Assembly (NCBI GenBank): GCA_947625335.1
Contig: CANQNY010000012.1
Location: 1-33,982 of the forward strand
DNA: 33,982 nucleotides
DNA from: an uncultured Clostridia bacterium
Lineage (GTDB): Bacteria > Bacillota > Clostridia > Oscillospirales > Ruminococcaceae
Direction: 5' to 3'
The notes beneath the pieces are model-generated. The model was not told the origin of the DNA, did no database searches, and worked only from the letters and a program-made list of their open reading frames with translations. Each line of letters opens with the position of its first letter. The first letter of the stretch is position 1. Position numbers and translations under genes: made by a program. Positions 8,387-15,500 of this stretch are shown here, piece after piece.

Positions 8387-8572
8387 ATGCACAAAAGTTG
8401 GCAGGGATTTATAATCACGCTTTTTGCGGTTGGGGTAACCTGTCTCGGTTTTGGGATATTTATGGCGTTTTATATGGGCATTTTAAAGGTCATAGTGCTG
8501 CTTATTATAGGCATTGCGTTTGTAATAGGCGGAGCGTGTGTGCTGCGGTGGTATATTTTGAGGAAGGGCTGA
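8387..8572 (+). CDS. Tiny two-helix membrane protein, unknown function
   Basis: This 61-residue protein has two predicted transmembrane helices (about residues 8-29 and 33-54) and a basic tail (RWYILRKG). An AAAGGAG site sits 6 nt before the ATG, and the gene begins 12 nt after the kinase stop. Its own stop codon lies in the loop of the terminator, so it is the last gene of the unit. It may modulate the kinase or the membrane. No family is recognised. Confidence 0.65.
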   Translation: MHKSWQGFIITLFAVGVTCLGFGIFMAFYMGILKVIVLLIIGIAFVIGGACVLRWYILRKG

Positions 8573-8587
8573 CAACCCTTCCTTTTT
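8561..8587 (+). terminator. Rho-independent terminator of the sensor unit
   Basis: An 8-bp stem AGGAAGGG/CCCTTCCT (8561-8568, 8576-8583) with a 7-nt loop runs into TTTT. The stop codon of the 61-residue ORF is in the loop. Confidence 0.9.
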
Positions 8588-8634
8588 GTTACAATCTAAA
8601 TAATCCGCGCAGCGGATTACTACTACTGTTTACT
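8585..8634 (+). repeat. REP-like repeat R1 (palindromic core plus heptads)
   Basis: Fifty bases match R2 (15451-15500, inverted) at about 43 positions. The core ATCCGCGCAGCGGAT is a palindrome. On the minus strand the flank reads in seven-base steps (GTAATCA, GTAAACA, GTAGTAG). The element overlaps the last codons of the GNAT gene, whose C-terminal VISKQ is repeat-derived. Confidence 0.75.
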
Positions 8635-9702
8635 GATTACTTTTTCCAACAGCACATACCCGTACTCAAAATCTTTAAGCTGCCCCATATAACCCTTGCT
8701 GCAGTTTCCCTCGCGGATAAGCGCGCCCACGGACGGCACGCGCTGTTTTTTAAGCTCCCGACGGACAACCTCGCAAAGCGCGCGCCCTAAGCCCTTGTGC
8801 TTTGGGTCTACGCCCATATAAAGCATTACATACGAGCGCGGCTTTCGCTTTTCCAAAAGAATACGAAGTTTTTTAAACGTGTGCAGTTTCCCGTAAACGC
8901 TGTTTTTGAAATTCGGTACGGACACGAAAAATCCCACGGGTTTTCCCTTAAAAAACGCCATTTTCACCATGCTGTAATTCAGAATATGCCGCAAATATTC
9001 GCAAATCGAGCAGAATTCCTCCTCGGTTATGCGCTTGTACACGGGAAAACGGCTGTACAGCTCTATCATCAGAGAATACACCTCGCGCAGGGTCTTGTCA
9101 AATTCGCTCTCGTCGGGGGATTTTATCGTGTAGCCCTCGCCGAGCTTTTCTTCAAGCCGCGCGGCGTATTTTTCGCAGCCTTTGTCGCTCTCCACTATCT
9201 TGTAGTGATTTGAGCTGTAACGCTTTATCACCTCAAATCCGCTTTGATACCACAAATTCGGGTAATAATCCTTGTTGTACGGCTCGCCCGTATACGGCGA
9301 ACCGAAACGGTCGGTTTTAAGCCTGTATTTTATCCAGAAAGAGCAGTCGACGGGTCCCGTCAGTTTTTCGCGCCCGTTTTTCGCGGCAATTTCCTCCGCC
9401 GTTTTAAACAGCAAAGCCGCGGCGTCGCTGTCGTTTTCGCTCTCGAAAAAGCCGATATACGCCGCGCTGTCGTTCGGGTAGAGCGTAACCACGGCGCGGC
9501 TTACGGCGCGGTTTTCGCGGTAAATAAGTATGGGAATAACGGTGAAATATCGGCTTAAAACATGCGTGCCGTTTAAGAGCGCAAGTTCCTCTTCGGGGCT
9601 TTGCATAAGCTCCTTTGCCGAATAAATTCTCTTTGGCAGCGCGAGAAAATCGCGCGTTCTTTTTTTGTCGCCGCTGTCAAAAACGACCGCCCTCAAATTC
9701 AT
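8623..9702 (-). CDS. YghO-like GNAT acyltransferase-family protein
   Basis: This 359-residue protein is the last gene of the lipid operon. The N-terminal half has the layout of YghO-like proteins: IYRENRAVSRAVVTLYPND, IGFFE, then GPVDCSFWIKYRLKT and YNKDYYPNLWYQSGFEV. The C-terminal half carries a GNAT acetyl-CoA-type signature, YMGVDPKHKGLGRALCEVV, near residues 305-325. The substrate is unknown; the context suggests a lipid or lipid headgroup. The start is the ATG at 9702, with GGAGG 8 nt upstream and the previous stop one base away. An upstream in-frame ATG at 9771 would overlap the preceding gene and is rejected. The last residues overlap repeat R1. Confidence 0.75.
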   Translation of the reverse strand: MNLRAVVFDSGDKKRTRDFLALPKRIYSAKELMQSPEEELALLNGTHVLSRYFTVIPILIYRENRAVSRAVVTLYPNDSAAYIGFFESENDSDAAALLFKTAEEIAAKNGREKLTGPVDCSFWIKYRLKTDRFGSPYTGEPYNKDYYPNLWYQSGFEVIKRYSSNHYKIVESDKGCEKYAARLEEKLGEGYTIKSPDESEFDKTLREVYSLMIELYSRFPVYKRITEEEFCSICEYLRHILNYSMVKMAFFKGKPVGFFVSVPNFKNSVYGKLHTFKKLRILLEKRKPRSYVMLYMGVDPKHKGLGRALCEVVRRELKKQRVPSVGALIREGNCSKGYMGQLKDFEYGYVLLEKVISKQ

Positions 9703-9703
9703 T

Positions 9704-12052
9704 TCAAACGACCTCCGCCGTGTTCCTTTTGATAACCGAAATCCGTCCCGTTGCTCCGTCGACCTCGACAATATCTCCGTTTTTGAGGATACTTGCCGCG
9801 AATTCGACGCCCACGACAGCGGGTTTTTTCAGTTCCCGCGAAATTATCGCCGTGTGTGACAAAAGCGAGCCTTTTTCCGCGATAATTCCTGCCGCCCCGA
9901 CAATGAGAAATACCCAGCCCGGATCGGTCATTTTGGCGACGATTATTTTTCCCGTTGTGTCGGGACAAGCTGTCGGGTCGGTGACAACGAGAACCTCGCC
10001 GCGCGCTTTTCCCGCCGAACACGGCGTGCCTTCAAGCGCGTCTGCAAAGCTGTTTGTTTCCGTCCTGCCGACAGATTTCGGAGCTCGGTCAAAGACCTTT
10101 TCGGCGAAGACAAGGCGCGTATACGCGGGCAGTTCCTCAAAGCGGCGATACATTTCGCGCCGCTGTTCGACAATGCTTTTCATATCCTTTTTGCATTTTA
10201 CAGCCGTTTCGATTTCGGAATATTCGAGATAAAAAATATCCCTCGGCGCGGAGATAACGCCCGCCCCGCAAAGCTCCCCGCCCACTTTAAGCATCATCGA
10301 GCGCATCATGCCGTAAAGCCTCGAACGATTAAGACGGGACTTTTCGCGGTTTTTGATACCGACAGCCGCCCGTTTCGCGAATATTCTGCACAATCCCCGC
10401 GGCACGTCTTTTTGCTCGGAAACGCTCGGAGCAGCCGCATTCGTTTTCGCATATTGAACGATTTTCGCGGCGAGAAGTTCGGGATTTGTCCGAAACGTCA
10501 GGCTTTCAAGCTTAAGCTCCTCGGCGTTGCGGTCGCCGTACAGCTTGATGTATTCCGAAAGTCTGTCCGACAGCTTGCCGTTTTTCATATACTCGCGAAA
10601 ATCCGCCGTGCTTTGAATTTTCTCCAGCCGCGAAAGCTCGCCGCTTTCCTTTGCAATTTGCGACAGTTTTATAAGTTCCGTCACGGGTTTCATGCTCTCT
10701 ATGCCGTTTAGCCCCGAAATAAGGCTGTTCGCTCTCGCGGGGTCGGACTTCAGGCGCGATTTTAAAAGTCCCGTGTAAATAAACGTGTACATATCGTTTA
10801 CCAAGGTCAGATCCCATTTTTCGGTGACCTTGTCAAGAACGTTCTGATAATGCGAAAGAATTTCCTCGGCACTCGCCAAATTCAAATCCACCGACTCGAA
10901 AAACCGTATCATTTCCCTAAATTCGCCGTCAAGTTTTTCCATAAGCCTCGGACATGCGCTCATTAAATAAATAAACGACAGCGTGACCTTAAAATGCGTT
11001 ACAAAGCCGATTTTTCGGGAAAGCTGCGATGTGACAGCCTTGTTTTTCACGCCCAGCATTTCCTGCCACACGGGAATTATTTTCCTGCTGAACGGCAAAA
11101 ACAAAATTACATCATACCAATTGCTTATGCGGTAGTAAATTCGCCCGCTTGACGCGTCCACCATATTTCTGAGAATTTCGTCCGCCATAGCGACGGTTTC
11201 AGGCTCGCGCGTCAGCCGCAGCAAAACCGAGCGGAAAACGCGGTAATACGCCGTTCTGATAAAGCTTTGCGTAAGCGGCAGCGTTATTCCGGGGTAACTT
11301 TCGACAATATTGCTGTTATCGAGAACAATGGGAAAATCACATTTCAGAGAGGTTATCGGGCGCGCCTGCAAAATAAATATTTCGCCGTTTTTAATTGCAA
11401 ATTCAACGTCGCATTCATGCCCGAAAAGATTTTTTATCCGTTTTGAAAGTTCAATAAGCTCTAAAAGCACGCCTTCGGATATTTTCGGGGAATTCTCCGT
11501 CTGCTCGCAGAAATAAAGCCCGTCGGTGGTGTTGTAGTAATAAGCGGAGGTGGGAGCTTTGTCCTCGACGACATTGTCGCCCGTCCCAAAGCCTATTACC
11601 ACCACCGTCTCGTTTAGTATACCCTGCGGATTTGCCGTGAAAATAACGCCCGACAGCTCGGCGTTTATCATCTCCTGAACGACCGCGCAGACGGTGATTT
11701 TTTCGGGCGAAATCCCGTTCTTTTTGCAGTATTCGCAAAATCCCGCGCTTTTCGGAACGGCGCGAACGCGTTTTACCGCGTCGTTTATCCCGCTTAAAGA
11801 AAGTCCCAGCTCGGTGTGAAATTGTCCCGCAAACGACGCTTCTGCGCCGTCCTCCGCGCTTGCCGACGAGCGCACCGAAACCGTTTTATTGTCGCCGAAA
11901 AATTTCACCGCATAGCTTGCAACATCGCAGTTATCTTCCCCGAAAACGCAGAAAAACGGCGGGATATTAAAGCCGTTTTCCGACATTTTAAAGAGATTTC
12001 CCGCCTTTGCGCCGACGGGTTGTCCGTTGTAATTATCCGCACCGATTATCAT
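9704..12052 (-). CDS. PEP-synthase/rifampin-phosphotransferase-like protein
   Basis: This 782-residue protein has the two mobile-domain parts of PEP-utilising phosphotransferases. The N-terminal ATP-grasp PPDK domain (about residues 1-240) shows VGAKAGNLFKM, VRSSASAEDGAEASFAGQ and the ELSGVIFTANP/EFAIKNGEIFILQARPI blocks. The C-terminal swivelling domain has GSLLSHTAIISREL, with the phosphate-carrying His at residue 733, then KPAVVG. The 450-residue middle is divergent and there is no PEP-binding TIM barrel, so this resembles rifampin phosphotransferase (ATP to phosphate transfer on a small acceptor) more than PEP synthase. Its position between a UbiA enzyme and a GNAT gene suggests a lipid-linked acceptor, which is inference. 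It begins 2 nt after the ubiA-like stop. Confidence 0.82.
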   Translation of the reverse strand: MIIGADNYNGQPVGAKAGNLFKMSENGFNIPPFFCVFGEDNCDVASYAVKFFGDNKTVSVRSSASAEDGAEASFAGQFHTELGLSLSGINDAVKRVRAVPKSAGFCEYCKKNGISPEKITVCAVVQEMINAELSGVIFTANPQGILNETVVVIGFGTGDNVVEDKAPTSAYYYNTTDGLYFCEQTENSPKISEGVLLELIELSKRIKNLFGHECDVEFAIKNGEIFILQARPITSLKCDFPIVLDNSNIVESYPGITLPLTQSFIRTAYYRVFRSVLLRLTREPETVAMADEILRNMVDASSGRIYYRISNWYDVILFLPFSRKIIPVWQEMLGVKNKAVTSQLSRKIGFVTHFKVTLSFIYLMSACPRLMEKLDGEFREMIRFFESVDLNLASAEEILSHYQNVLDKVTEKWDLTLVNDMYTFIYTGLLKSRLKSDPARANSLISGLNGIESMKPVTELIKLSQIAKESGELSRLEKIQSTADFREYMKNGKLSDRLSEYIKLYGDRNAEELKLESLTFRTNPELLAAKIVQYAKTNAAAPSVSEQKDVPRGLCRIFAKRAAVGIKNREKSRLNRSRLYGMMRSMMLKVGGELCGAGVISAPRDIFYLEYSEIETAVKCKKDMKSIVEQRREMYRRFEELPAYTRLVFAEKVFDRAPKSVGRTETNSFADALEGTPCSAGKARGEVLVVTDPTACPDTTGKIIVAKMTDPGWVFLIVGAAGIIAEKGSLLSHTAIISRELKKPAVVGVEFAASILKNGDIVEVDGATGRISVIKRNTAEVV

Positions 12053-12054
12053 AC

Positions 12055-12954
12055 TTAAACCTTCCCGAAAATCAAAAACGCCGCGACAGTAAGGAGCATC
12101 ATCGTTTCTTGAATGTAGGTGTACCGCTCCACCTTATCAACGATTTTAAAGCGGGTCGGGTCTTTCATAAACTGCGCGAATTTCAGCGTCATCCAGCCCG
12201 TGTTGAGCAGAAGAGCGCAAACGGAGATCTTGTTTAAATTCCACACGAGAAGAACATTTGTGAGAATATCCACCCAAGTCAGCACCAGCACGAACACCGT
12301 CGACTTTTTATAGCCGAACAGTTTGGAATATGTAACATACTCCGTCTCGTCTTTCGGAGCGCGGATTTTCCGCGAGACCTCCCAGATAAGCGCGGGGAAG
12401 TAGAGCGTCATCATCGCAAGAAAATTGGTAAGCGTAAGCGCGGGAAGTCCGTATTTTATGCAGGTAAACGAGATGATGTATACGTTCAAAATCATCTGCA
12501 CGGGGTTGTGCGTAACGAGGGCTAAAGGCAGGCTTTTCTGTATTTTTTTCTTGCTGAAAAACCACAGCGACATAAGCGTCCCGTAAACATACAAAAACAG
12601 GAAAAAGAGGAAGTTGTTCATAAAAACGGCGTTGAGGGCGACTGTCACCGCAATGAGAATTCCCACGAATATTGCAAGGTCCTTTTTCTTAACGCGCCCC
12701 GACGGCAGAGGTCTTGTCGGGAACAGGCGGCAGTCAAGCTCGTAATCCTTGAAGTCGTCGGCAATCCGCAGCCAGAGCAGAAAGCTGAACACCGTAAACC
12801 CGCCGATAAACTCCTGATAATTTATCTTGAAATCCGACACGCCGTTGTTAAGCAGAACGATAAAATAAATCTCGCCGAACACGATAATTCCGAGCAAAAG
12901 CCGAGGGATTATCGGATACATTTCCTTGAAATAGATGTGAAGTCGTTTCAGCAT
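12055..12954 (-). CDS. UbiA-family membrane prenyltransferase
   Basis: This 299-residue polytopic protein has about 8-9 membrane helices. UbiA enzymes transfer a prenyl chain to an aromatic or polar acceptor using two Asp-rich motifs and Mg2+. Motif 1 is visible as RIADDFKDYELDCRLFPTRPL (about residues 63-83), with the D-D-x-x-D-x-x-x-D pattern. The second motif region is EVSRKIRAPKDETEYVTYSKLFG (about 195-217), which supplies the second acidic set. The acceptor is unknown; no quinone genes are near. The start overlaps the psd stop by 7 nt (ATGCTGA) and has GGAGG upstream. Its placement inside a phospholipid operon suggests a lipid acceptor or a prenylated lipid product. Confidence 0.85.
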   Translation of the reverse strand: MLKRLHIYFKEMYPIIPRLLLGIIVFGEIYFIVLLNNGVSDFKINYQEFIGGFTVFSFLLWLRIADDFKDYELDCRLFPTRPLPSGRVKKKDLAIFVGILIAVTVALNAVFMNNFLFFLFLYVYGTLMSLWFFSKKKIQKSLPLALVTHNPVQMILNVYIISFTCIKYGLPALTLTNFLAMMTLYFPALIWEVSRKIRAPKDETEYVTYSKLFGYKKSTVFVLVLTWVDILTNVLLVWNLNKISVCALLLNTGWMTLKFAQFMKDPTRFKIVDKVERYTYIQETMMLLTVAAFLIFGKV

Positions 12955-13802
12955 TTTGTCCTCCCAATTTTTTCGCCCGTTTTAACAAGCGTTTCTATGC
13001 CGTTTTCGGAATTTTTCAGAATATCCCCGCAAACCTCTATAACACCGCGTTTGAACAGCTGAATTATTGTCGAACCGCCAAACGAAAAATAGCCCTTTTC
13101 GTCCATTCTCGAAAAATCGCCGACGTCGTGATTTGTGATTTTTCCGACCTGCAGCGCCCCGACTTCGATTTGAATTATCTCCCCGAAATGCCGAGTTAAA
13201 AGCCTTGAGCAAACGCGGTGGTTGCGCGAAAAAACGCGGTATTTTTCCGAAATCGGGCGCACCGTGTGCAGTTCTCCGGGAATTTCCTCCGTCTGCAAAA
13301 TTTTTCCGTCATCGCAAAATACATACCTATGGCAGTCCTCGACCGCCAGCCTGTAAACAAGGCAAATTCCCCCCGCAAACCCAGAAACATCAAGCTTTCC
13401 CGCAAGCTCCGACAGCGTGTATACGCTGCGCTTTATCCGAAGTTCAAGCTCGTCCGTTATCGGGTAAACCGAAAGCCTTCCGCAGCACGGCGCGATAAGC
13501 TCGTCCGCTTTGCAGTCGGTCGTAAAGCGGCATTTCCGCGTGAAAAATTCGTCAAAGCTGTGAAATTCGGCGGTGTCGCAGGCTGACAAGTCGATGTTAT
13601 ATTTTTCAACAAACGGGCGAATTTTCCCCGTCGAAAATCTGCTTTTCATAAACGCGCCGTAAATTTTTGAATAAATTCCGCGGCAGAAAAACGCCTTAAG
13701 AAGAATTCTCCCTGCCGCCGTGTTGTAGAGAAAATCAAGACCCTTTGCACCATATTCAATTTCCTCAAAAAACGCACCTGCGGCTCTGTCGTAAATCGTC
13801 AT
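12948..13802 (-). CDS. psd: Phosphatidylserine decarboxylase proenzyme
   Basis: This 284-residue enzyme decarboxylates phosphatidylserine to phosphatidylethanolamine. It self-cleaves at a GGST motif (G243/S244) to make the pyruvoyl prosthetic group on the new alpha-chain N-terminus; the sequence YFSFGGSTIIQLF is intact. The His of VEDCHRYVF and the conserved P-I-S-EKYRVFSRNHR block match the family. The start is the ATG at 13802, which overlaps the pssA stop as ATGA. An earlier in-frame ATG at 13871 lies within pssA and is rejected. The gene overlaps the UbiA-like gene at its 3' end, showing tight coupling. Confidence 0.92.
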   Translation of the reverse strand: MTIYDRAAGAFFEEIEYGAKGLDFLYNTAAGRILLKAFFCRGIYSKIYGAFMKSRFSTGKIRPFVEKYNIDLSACDTAEFHSFDEFFTRKCRFTTDCKADELIAPCCGRLSVYPITDELELRIKRSVYTLSELAGKLDVSGFAGGICLVYRLAVEDCHRYVFCDDGKILQTEEIPGELHTVRPISEKYRVFSRNHRVCSRLLTRHFGEIIQIEVGALQVGKITNHDVGDFSRMDEKGYFSFGGSTIIQLFKRGVIEVCGDILKNSENGIETLVKTGEKIGRTKC

Positions 13803-14416
13803 AAAATAATATCTCTCACCAGAATAAGCGCGATTATCCCGACTGCAAGCGCGCCGAAAATAACATACCACACGCCGCGCGGCTTTGCGATTTTCACGTT
13901 AAGGATAAACAACACCGCCATTACCGCGAATTCCGCCGCCCAGACTACAACGGCGTTAAATTCGGGAAAAAATCCCAAAGCCGCGTAGGTCACGGGAATA
14001 ATTAGCGCGGCATAAGTTACGGGAAGTCCGTCGTAATGCGTGCGGACGCCCTCCGCCGCAGCCGAGGTGTTGAACCATGCAAGCCGAATTATCCCGCACA
14101 AAATATAGCCTAAAAGAAACGGATATTTTGCAAATCCTATGCCCTCTAAAAGCCTTATACCCAGCACCGCGGGCAGAGCCAGAAAATCCACAACGTCCGC
14201 GAGACTGTCTATCTGCACGCCGAATTCCTGCTCGGCGCGGTCGCGTTTGCACCGCCGCGCGATTACCCCGTCAAAAAGATCGCATATCCCCGCGCAAACC
14301 AGCGCTATCATAGCGGCGGCATTCATATTTTCAACGGCGAAAGCTATCCCCGCCGTTGCCGCCGCAACGCCGACGTATGTTAAAATAACTGATTTGTTGT
14401 ATTTACCGATAAACAT
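13799..14416 (-). CDS. pssA: CDP-diacylglycerol-serine O-phosphatidyltransferase
   Basis: This 205-residue integral membrane enzyme of the CDP-alcohol phosphatidyltransferase family should make phosphatidylserine from CDP-diacylglycerol and serine. The family motif D-G-x2-A-R-x8-G-x3-D-x3-D is seen as FDGVIARRCKRDRAEQEFG, followed by VQIDSLADVVDF, about residues 48-77. YDGLPVTYAAL matches the PssA-type GLP motif. The immediate downstream psd gene makes serine the likely alcohol. The GTGAGG ribosome site overlaps the end of the carS-like gene. Confidence 0.9.
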   Translation of the reverse strand: MFIGKYNKSVILTYVGVAAATAGIAFAVENMNAAAMIALVCAGICDLFDGVIARRCKRDRAEQEFGVQIDSLADVVDFLALPAVLGIRLLEGIGFAKYPFLLGYILCGIIRLAWFNTSAAAEGVRTHYDGLPVTYAALIIPVTYAALGFFPEFNAVVVWAAEFAVMAVLFILNVKIAKPRGVWYVIFGALAVGIIALILVRDIIL

Positions 14417-14423
14417 TTTTTCC

Positions 14424-15008
14424 TCACAAGTTTTTGCGAATTCGTGCTGCGTATAATATTGAACTTACGGCAAGATGCGTTACCGCGCCGAGGAGAATAT
14501 ACGAAAAATATTCTGCGACCGTCATCGGGAACAACGCCGCGTACACTAAAGTCACTCCGAAAAGCGAATCTATCTGGTCAACGACAAAAAACACCGCGCC
14601 CTTTATCCCACGCTCGGTTTTCCCGCACGGAATATCAAGACGCCGCTTTACAAAGCTGTTTGGCAGCTCAAAAAGAACGTACGCAAAACCCATTGCCGCT
14701 CCCGCTGCGAGATTAAACAGGGGAGTGTTCTCAAACCGCGCATAGATAAGGCAACGTTCGGGAAATTTTGTACACACAGCACCCCAAAGCACCTGCGCTG
14801 CCGCCGCGAAAACAGTCATTCCGAAAAATCCCGCCCAGGTCTTGTTGTCCCCGAAAACGCGTTTTCCGTCGGAAAGCGTTTTCCCGCCGTCGATCGGGCG
14901 GTTTATCCGCTTATAAAGCGGCGTTTTCACGAACAGCATATTAAGTATTCCCGCGATGATGACGGGCGTTATGGTTATGTACATTTTCAAGATTGTCATA
15001 AATATCAT
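14424..15008 (-). CDS. CarS-like CDP-archaeol/CDP-diacylglycerol synthase
   Basis: This 194-residue membrane protein has about five helices and belongs to the CarS (DUF46) branch of CTP:lipid cytidylyltransferases, related to CdsA. Motifs visible are GDNKTWAGFFGM (about residues 53-64), ELPNSFVKRRLDIPCGKT (about 113-130) and VVDQIDSLFG (about 142-151). It should activate phosphatidate (or a related lipid) with CTP to supply PssA. Bacterial CarS-like proteins act where CdsA is absent or as a second enzyme; which applies here cannot be seen. The ATG at 15008 overlaps the dgkA stop as ATGA; a second ATG at 14999 is possible. Confidence 0.82.
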   Translation of the reverse strand: MIFMTILKMYITITPVIIAGILNMLFVKTPLYKRINRPIDGGKTLSDGKRVFGDNKTWAGFFGMTVFAAAAQVLWGAVCTKFPERCLIYARFENTPLFNLAAGAAMGFAYVLFELPNSFVKRRLDIPCGKTERGIKGAVFFVVDQIDSLFGVTLVYAALFPMTVAEYFSYILLGAVTHLAVSSILYAARIRKNL

Positions 15009-15358
15009 AGCAAATTTGAGATCAAAATAGCTCCCTCAGCCCCGAAGAAAGCCACTCCCGACACGCAGACAGCCGCCGCGGCAACGTCCTTTATAAATTT
15101 CACATTTTTGTCAATCTCAGAACAAAAGCTGTCGCACAAACGTTCTATGGCGGTGTTTATGTACTCCGCGGAGAATGCCGCACAGGTAAGCGCGAGCAGA
15201 ATTATGTAATCGTAAAAGCCCGAAGATGTGAGGATATTCAGCGCAAGAAAAACAAGCGCGATGCCCGAATAGATCTTAAGGTTGCGCTCCGCGAGAAACC
15301 CGCTTGCCACGCCCCTCAGCGCGCATTTTACGCTTTCCAGAAAGTTTTTGTTTTTCAT
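15005..15358 (-). CDS. dgkA: Diacylglycerol/undecaprenol kinase
   Basis: This 117-residue enzyme has three membrane helices and phosphorylates diacylglycerol or undecaprenol. The family signature EYINTAIERLCD, with the catalytic and Mg2+-binding Glu residues, is at about residues 69-80. The amphipathic N-terminal part (FLESVKCALRGVASGFLAERNLKIY) matches the family and is described here by position, residues 5-29. The ATG at 15358 has GGAGG 8 nt upstream; an in-frame ATG at 15415 lies at the -35 box and is rejected. As the first gene of the lipid operon it would feed phosphatidate to the CarS-like enzyme. Confidence 0.9.
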   Translation of the reverse strand: MKNKNFLESVKCALRGVASGFLAERNLKIYSGIALVFLALNILTSSGFYDYIILLALTCAAFSAEYINTAIERLCDSFCSEIDKNVKFIKDVAAAAVCVSGVAFFGAEGAILISNLL

Positions 15359-15386
15359 ATCCCGAGCCTCCACTATATTCCTTTCC

Positions 15387-15415
15387 ATTATAACACAATT
15401 CGACAGATTTGTCAA
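15387..15415 (-). promoter_or_regulatory. Consensus promoter of the lipid operon
   Basis: On the minus strand, TTGACA (15410-15415), 17 bp ending in TGT, then TATAAT (15387-15392). Both boxes match consensus and the -10 is extended. The next six genes have overlapping or almost touching ends and show no other promoter. Confidence 0.9.
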
Positions 15416-15423
15416 GAGGGAGG

Positions 15424-15465
15424 GTTTACAGTTGGCAGTTTACAGGGTATAGTGAACAGTAATAG
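15424..15465. repeat. Degenerate heptamer array
   Basis: Six consecutive seven-base units read GTTTACA, GTTGGCA, GTTTACA, GGGTATA, GTGAACA, GTAATAG, then run into the palindromic core of R2. The same periodicity is visible in shorter form beside R1. Confidence 0.7.
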
Positions 15466-15500
15466 GTATCCGCTCCGCGGATAATTTAGATTGTTACAAA
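15451..15500 (-). repeat. REP-like repeat R2 (inverted copy of R1)
   Basis: The reverse complement matches R1 (8585-8634) over 50 bases with about seven differences. The core is ATCCGCGGAGCGGAT. R1 and R2 lie in opposite orientation at the two ends of the lipid operon. R2 overlaps the last codons of the recombinase ORF. Confidence 0.75.

Noticed and set aside
8623-15500. The lipid operon as a transposon bounded by R1 and R2
   Set aside because: The repeats are not matched by target duplications or a transposase, and R3 shows the family occurs elsewhere; intergenic REP-like elements are simpler.
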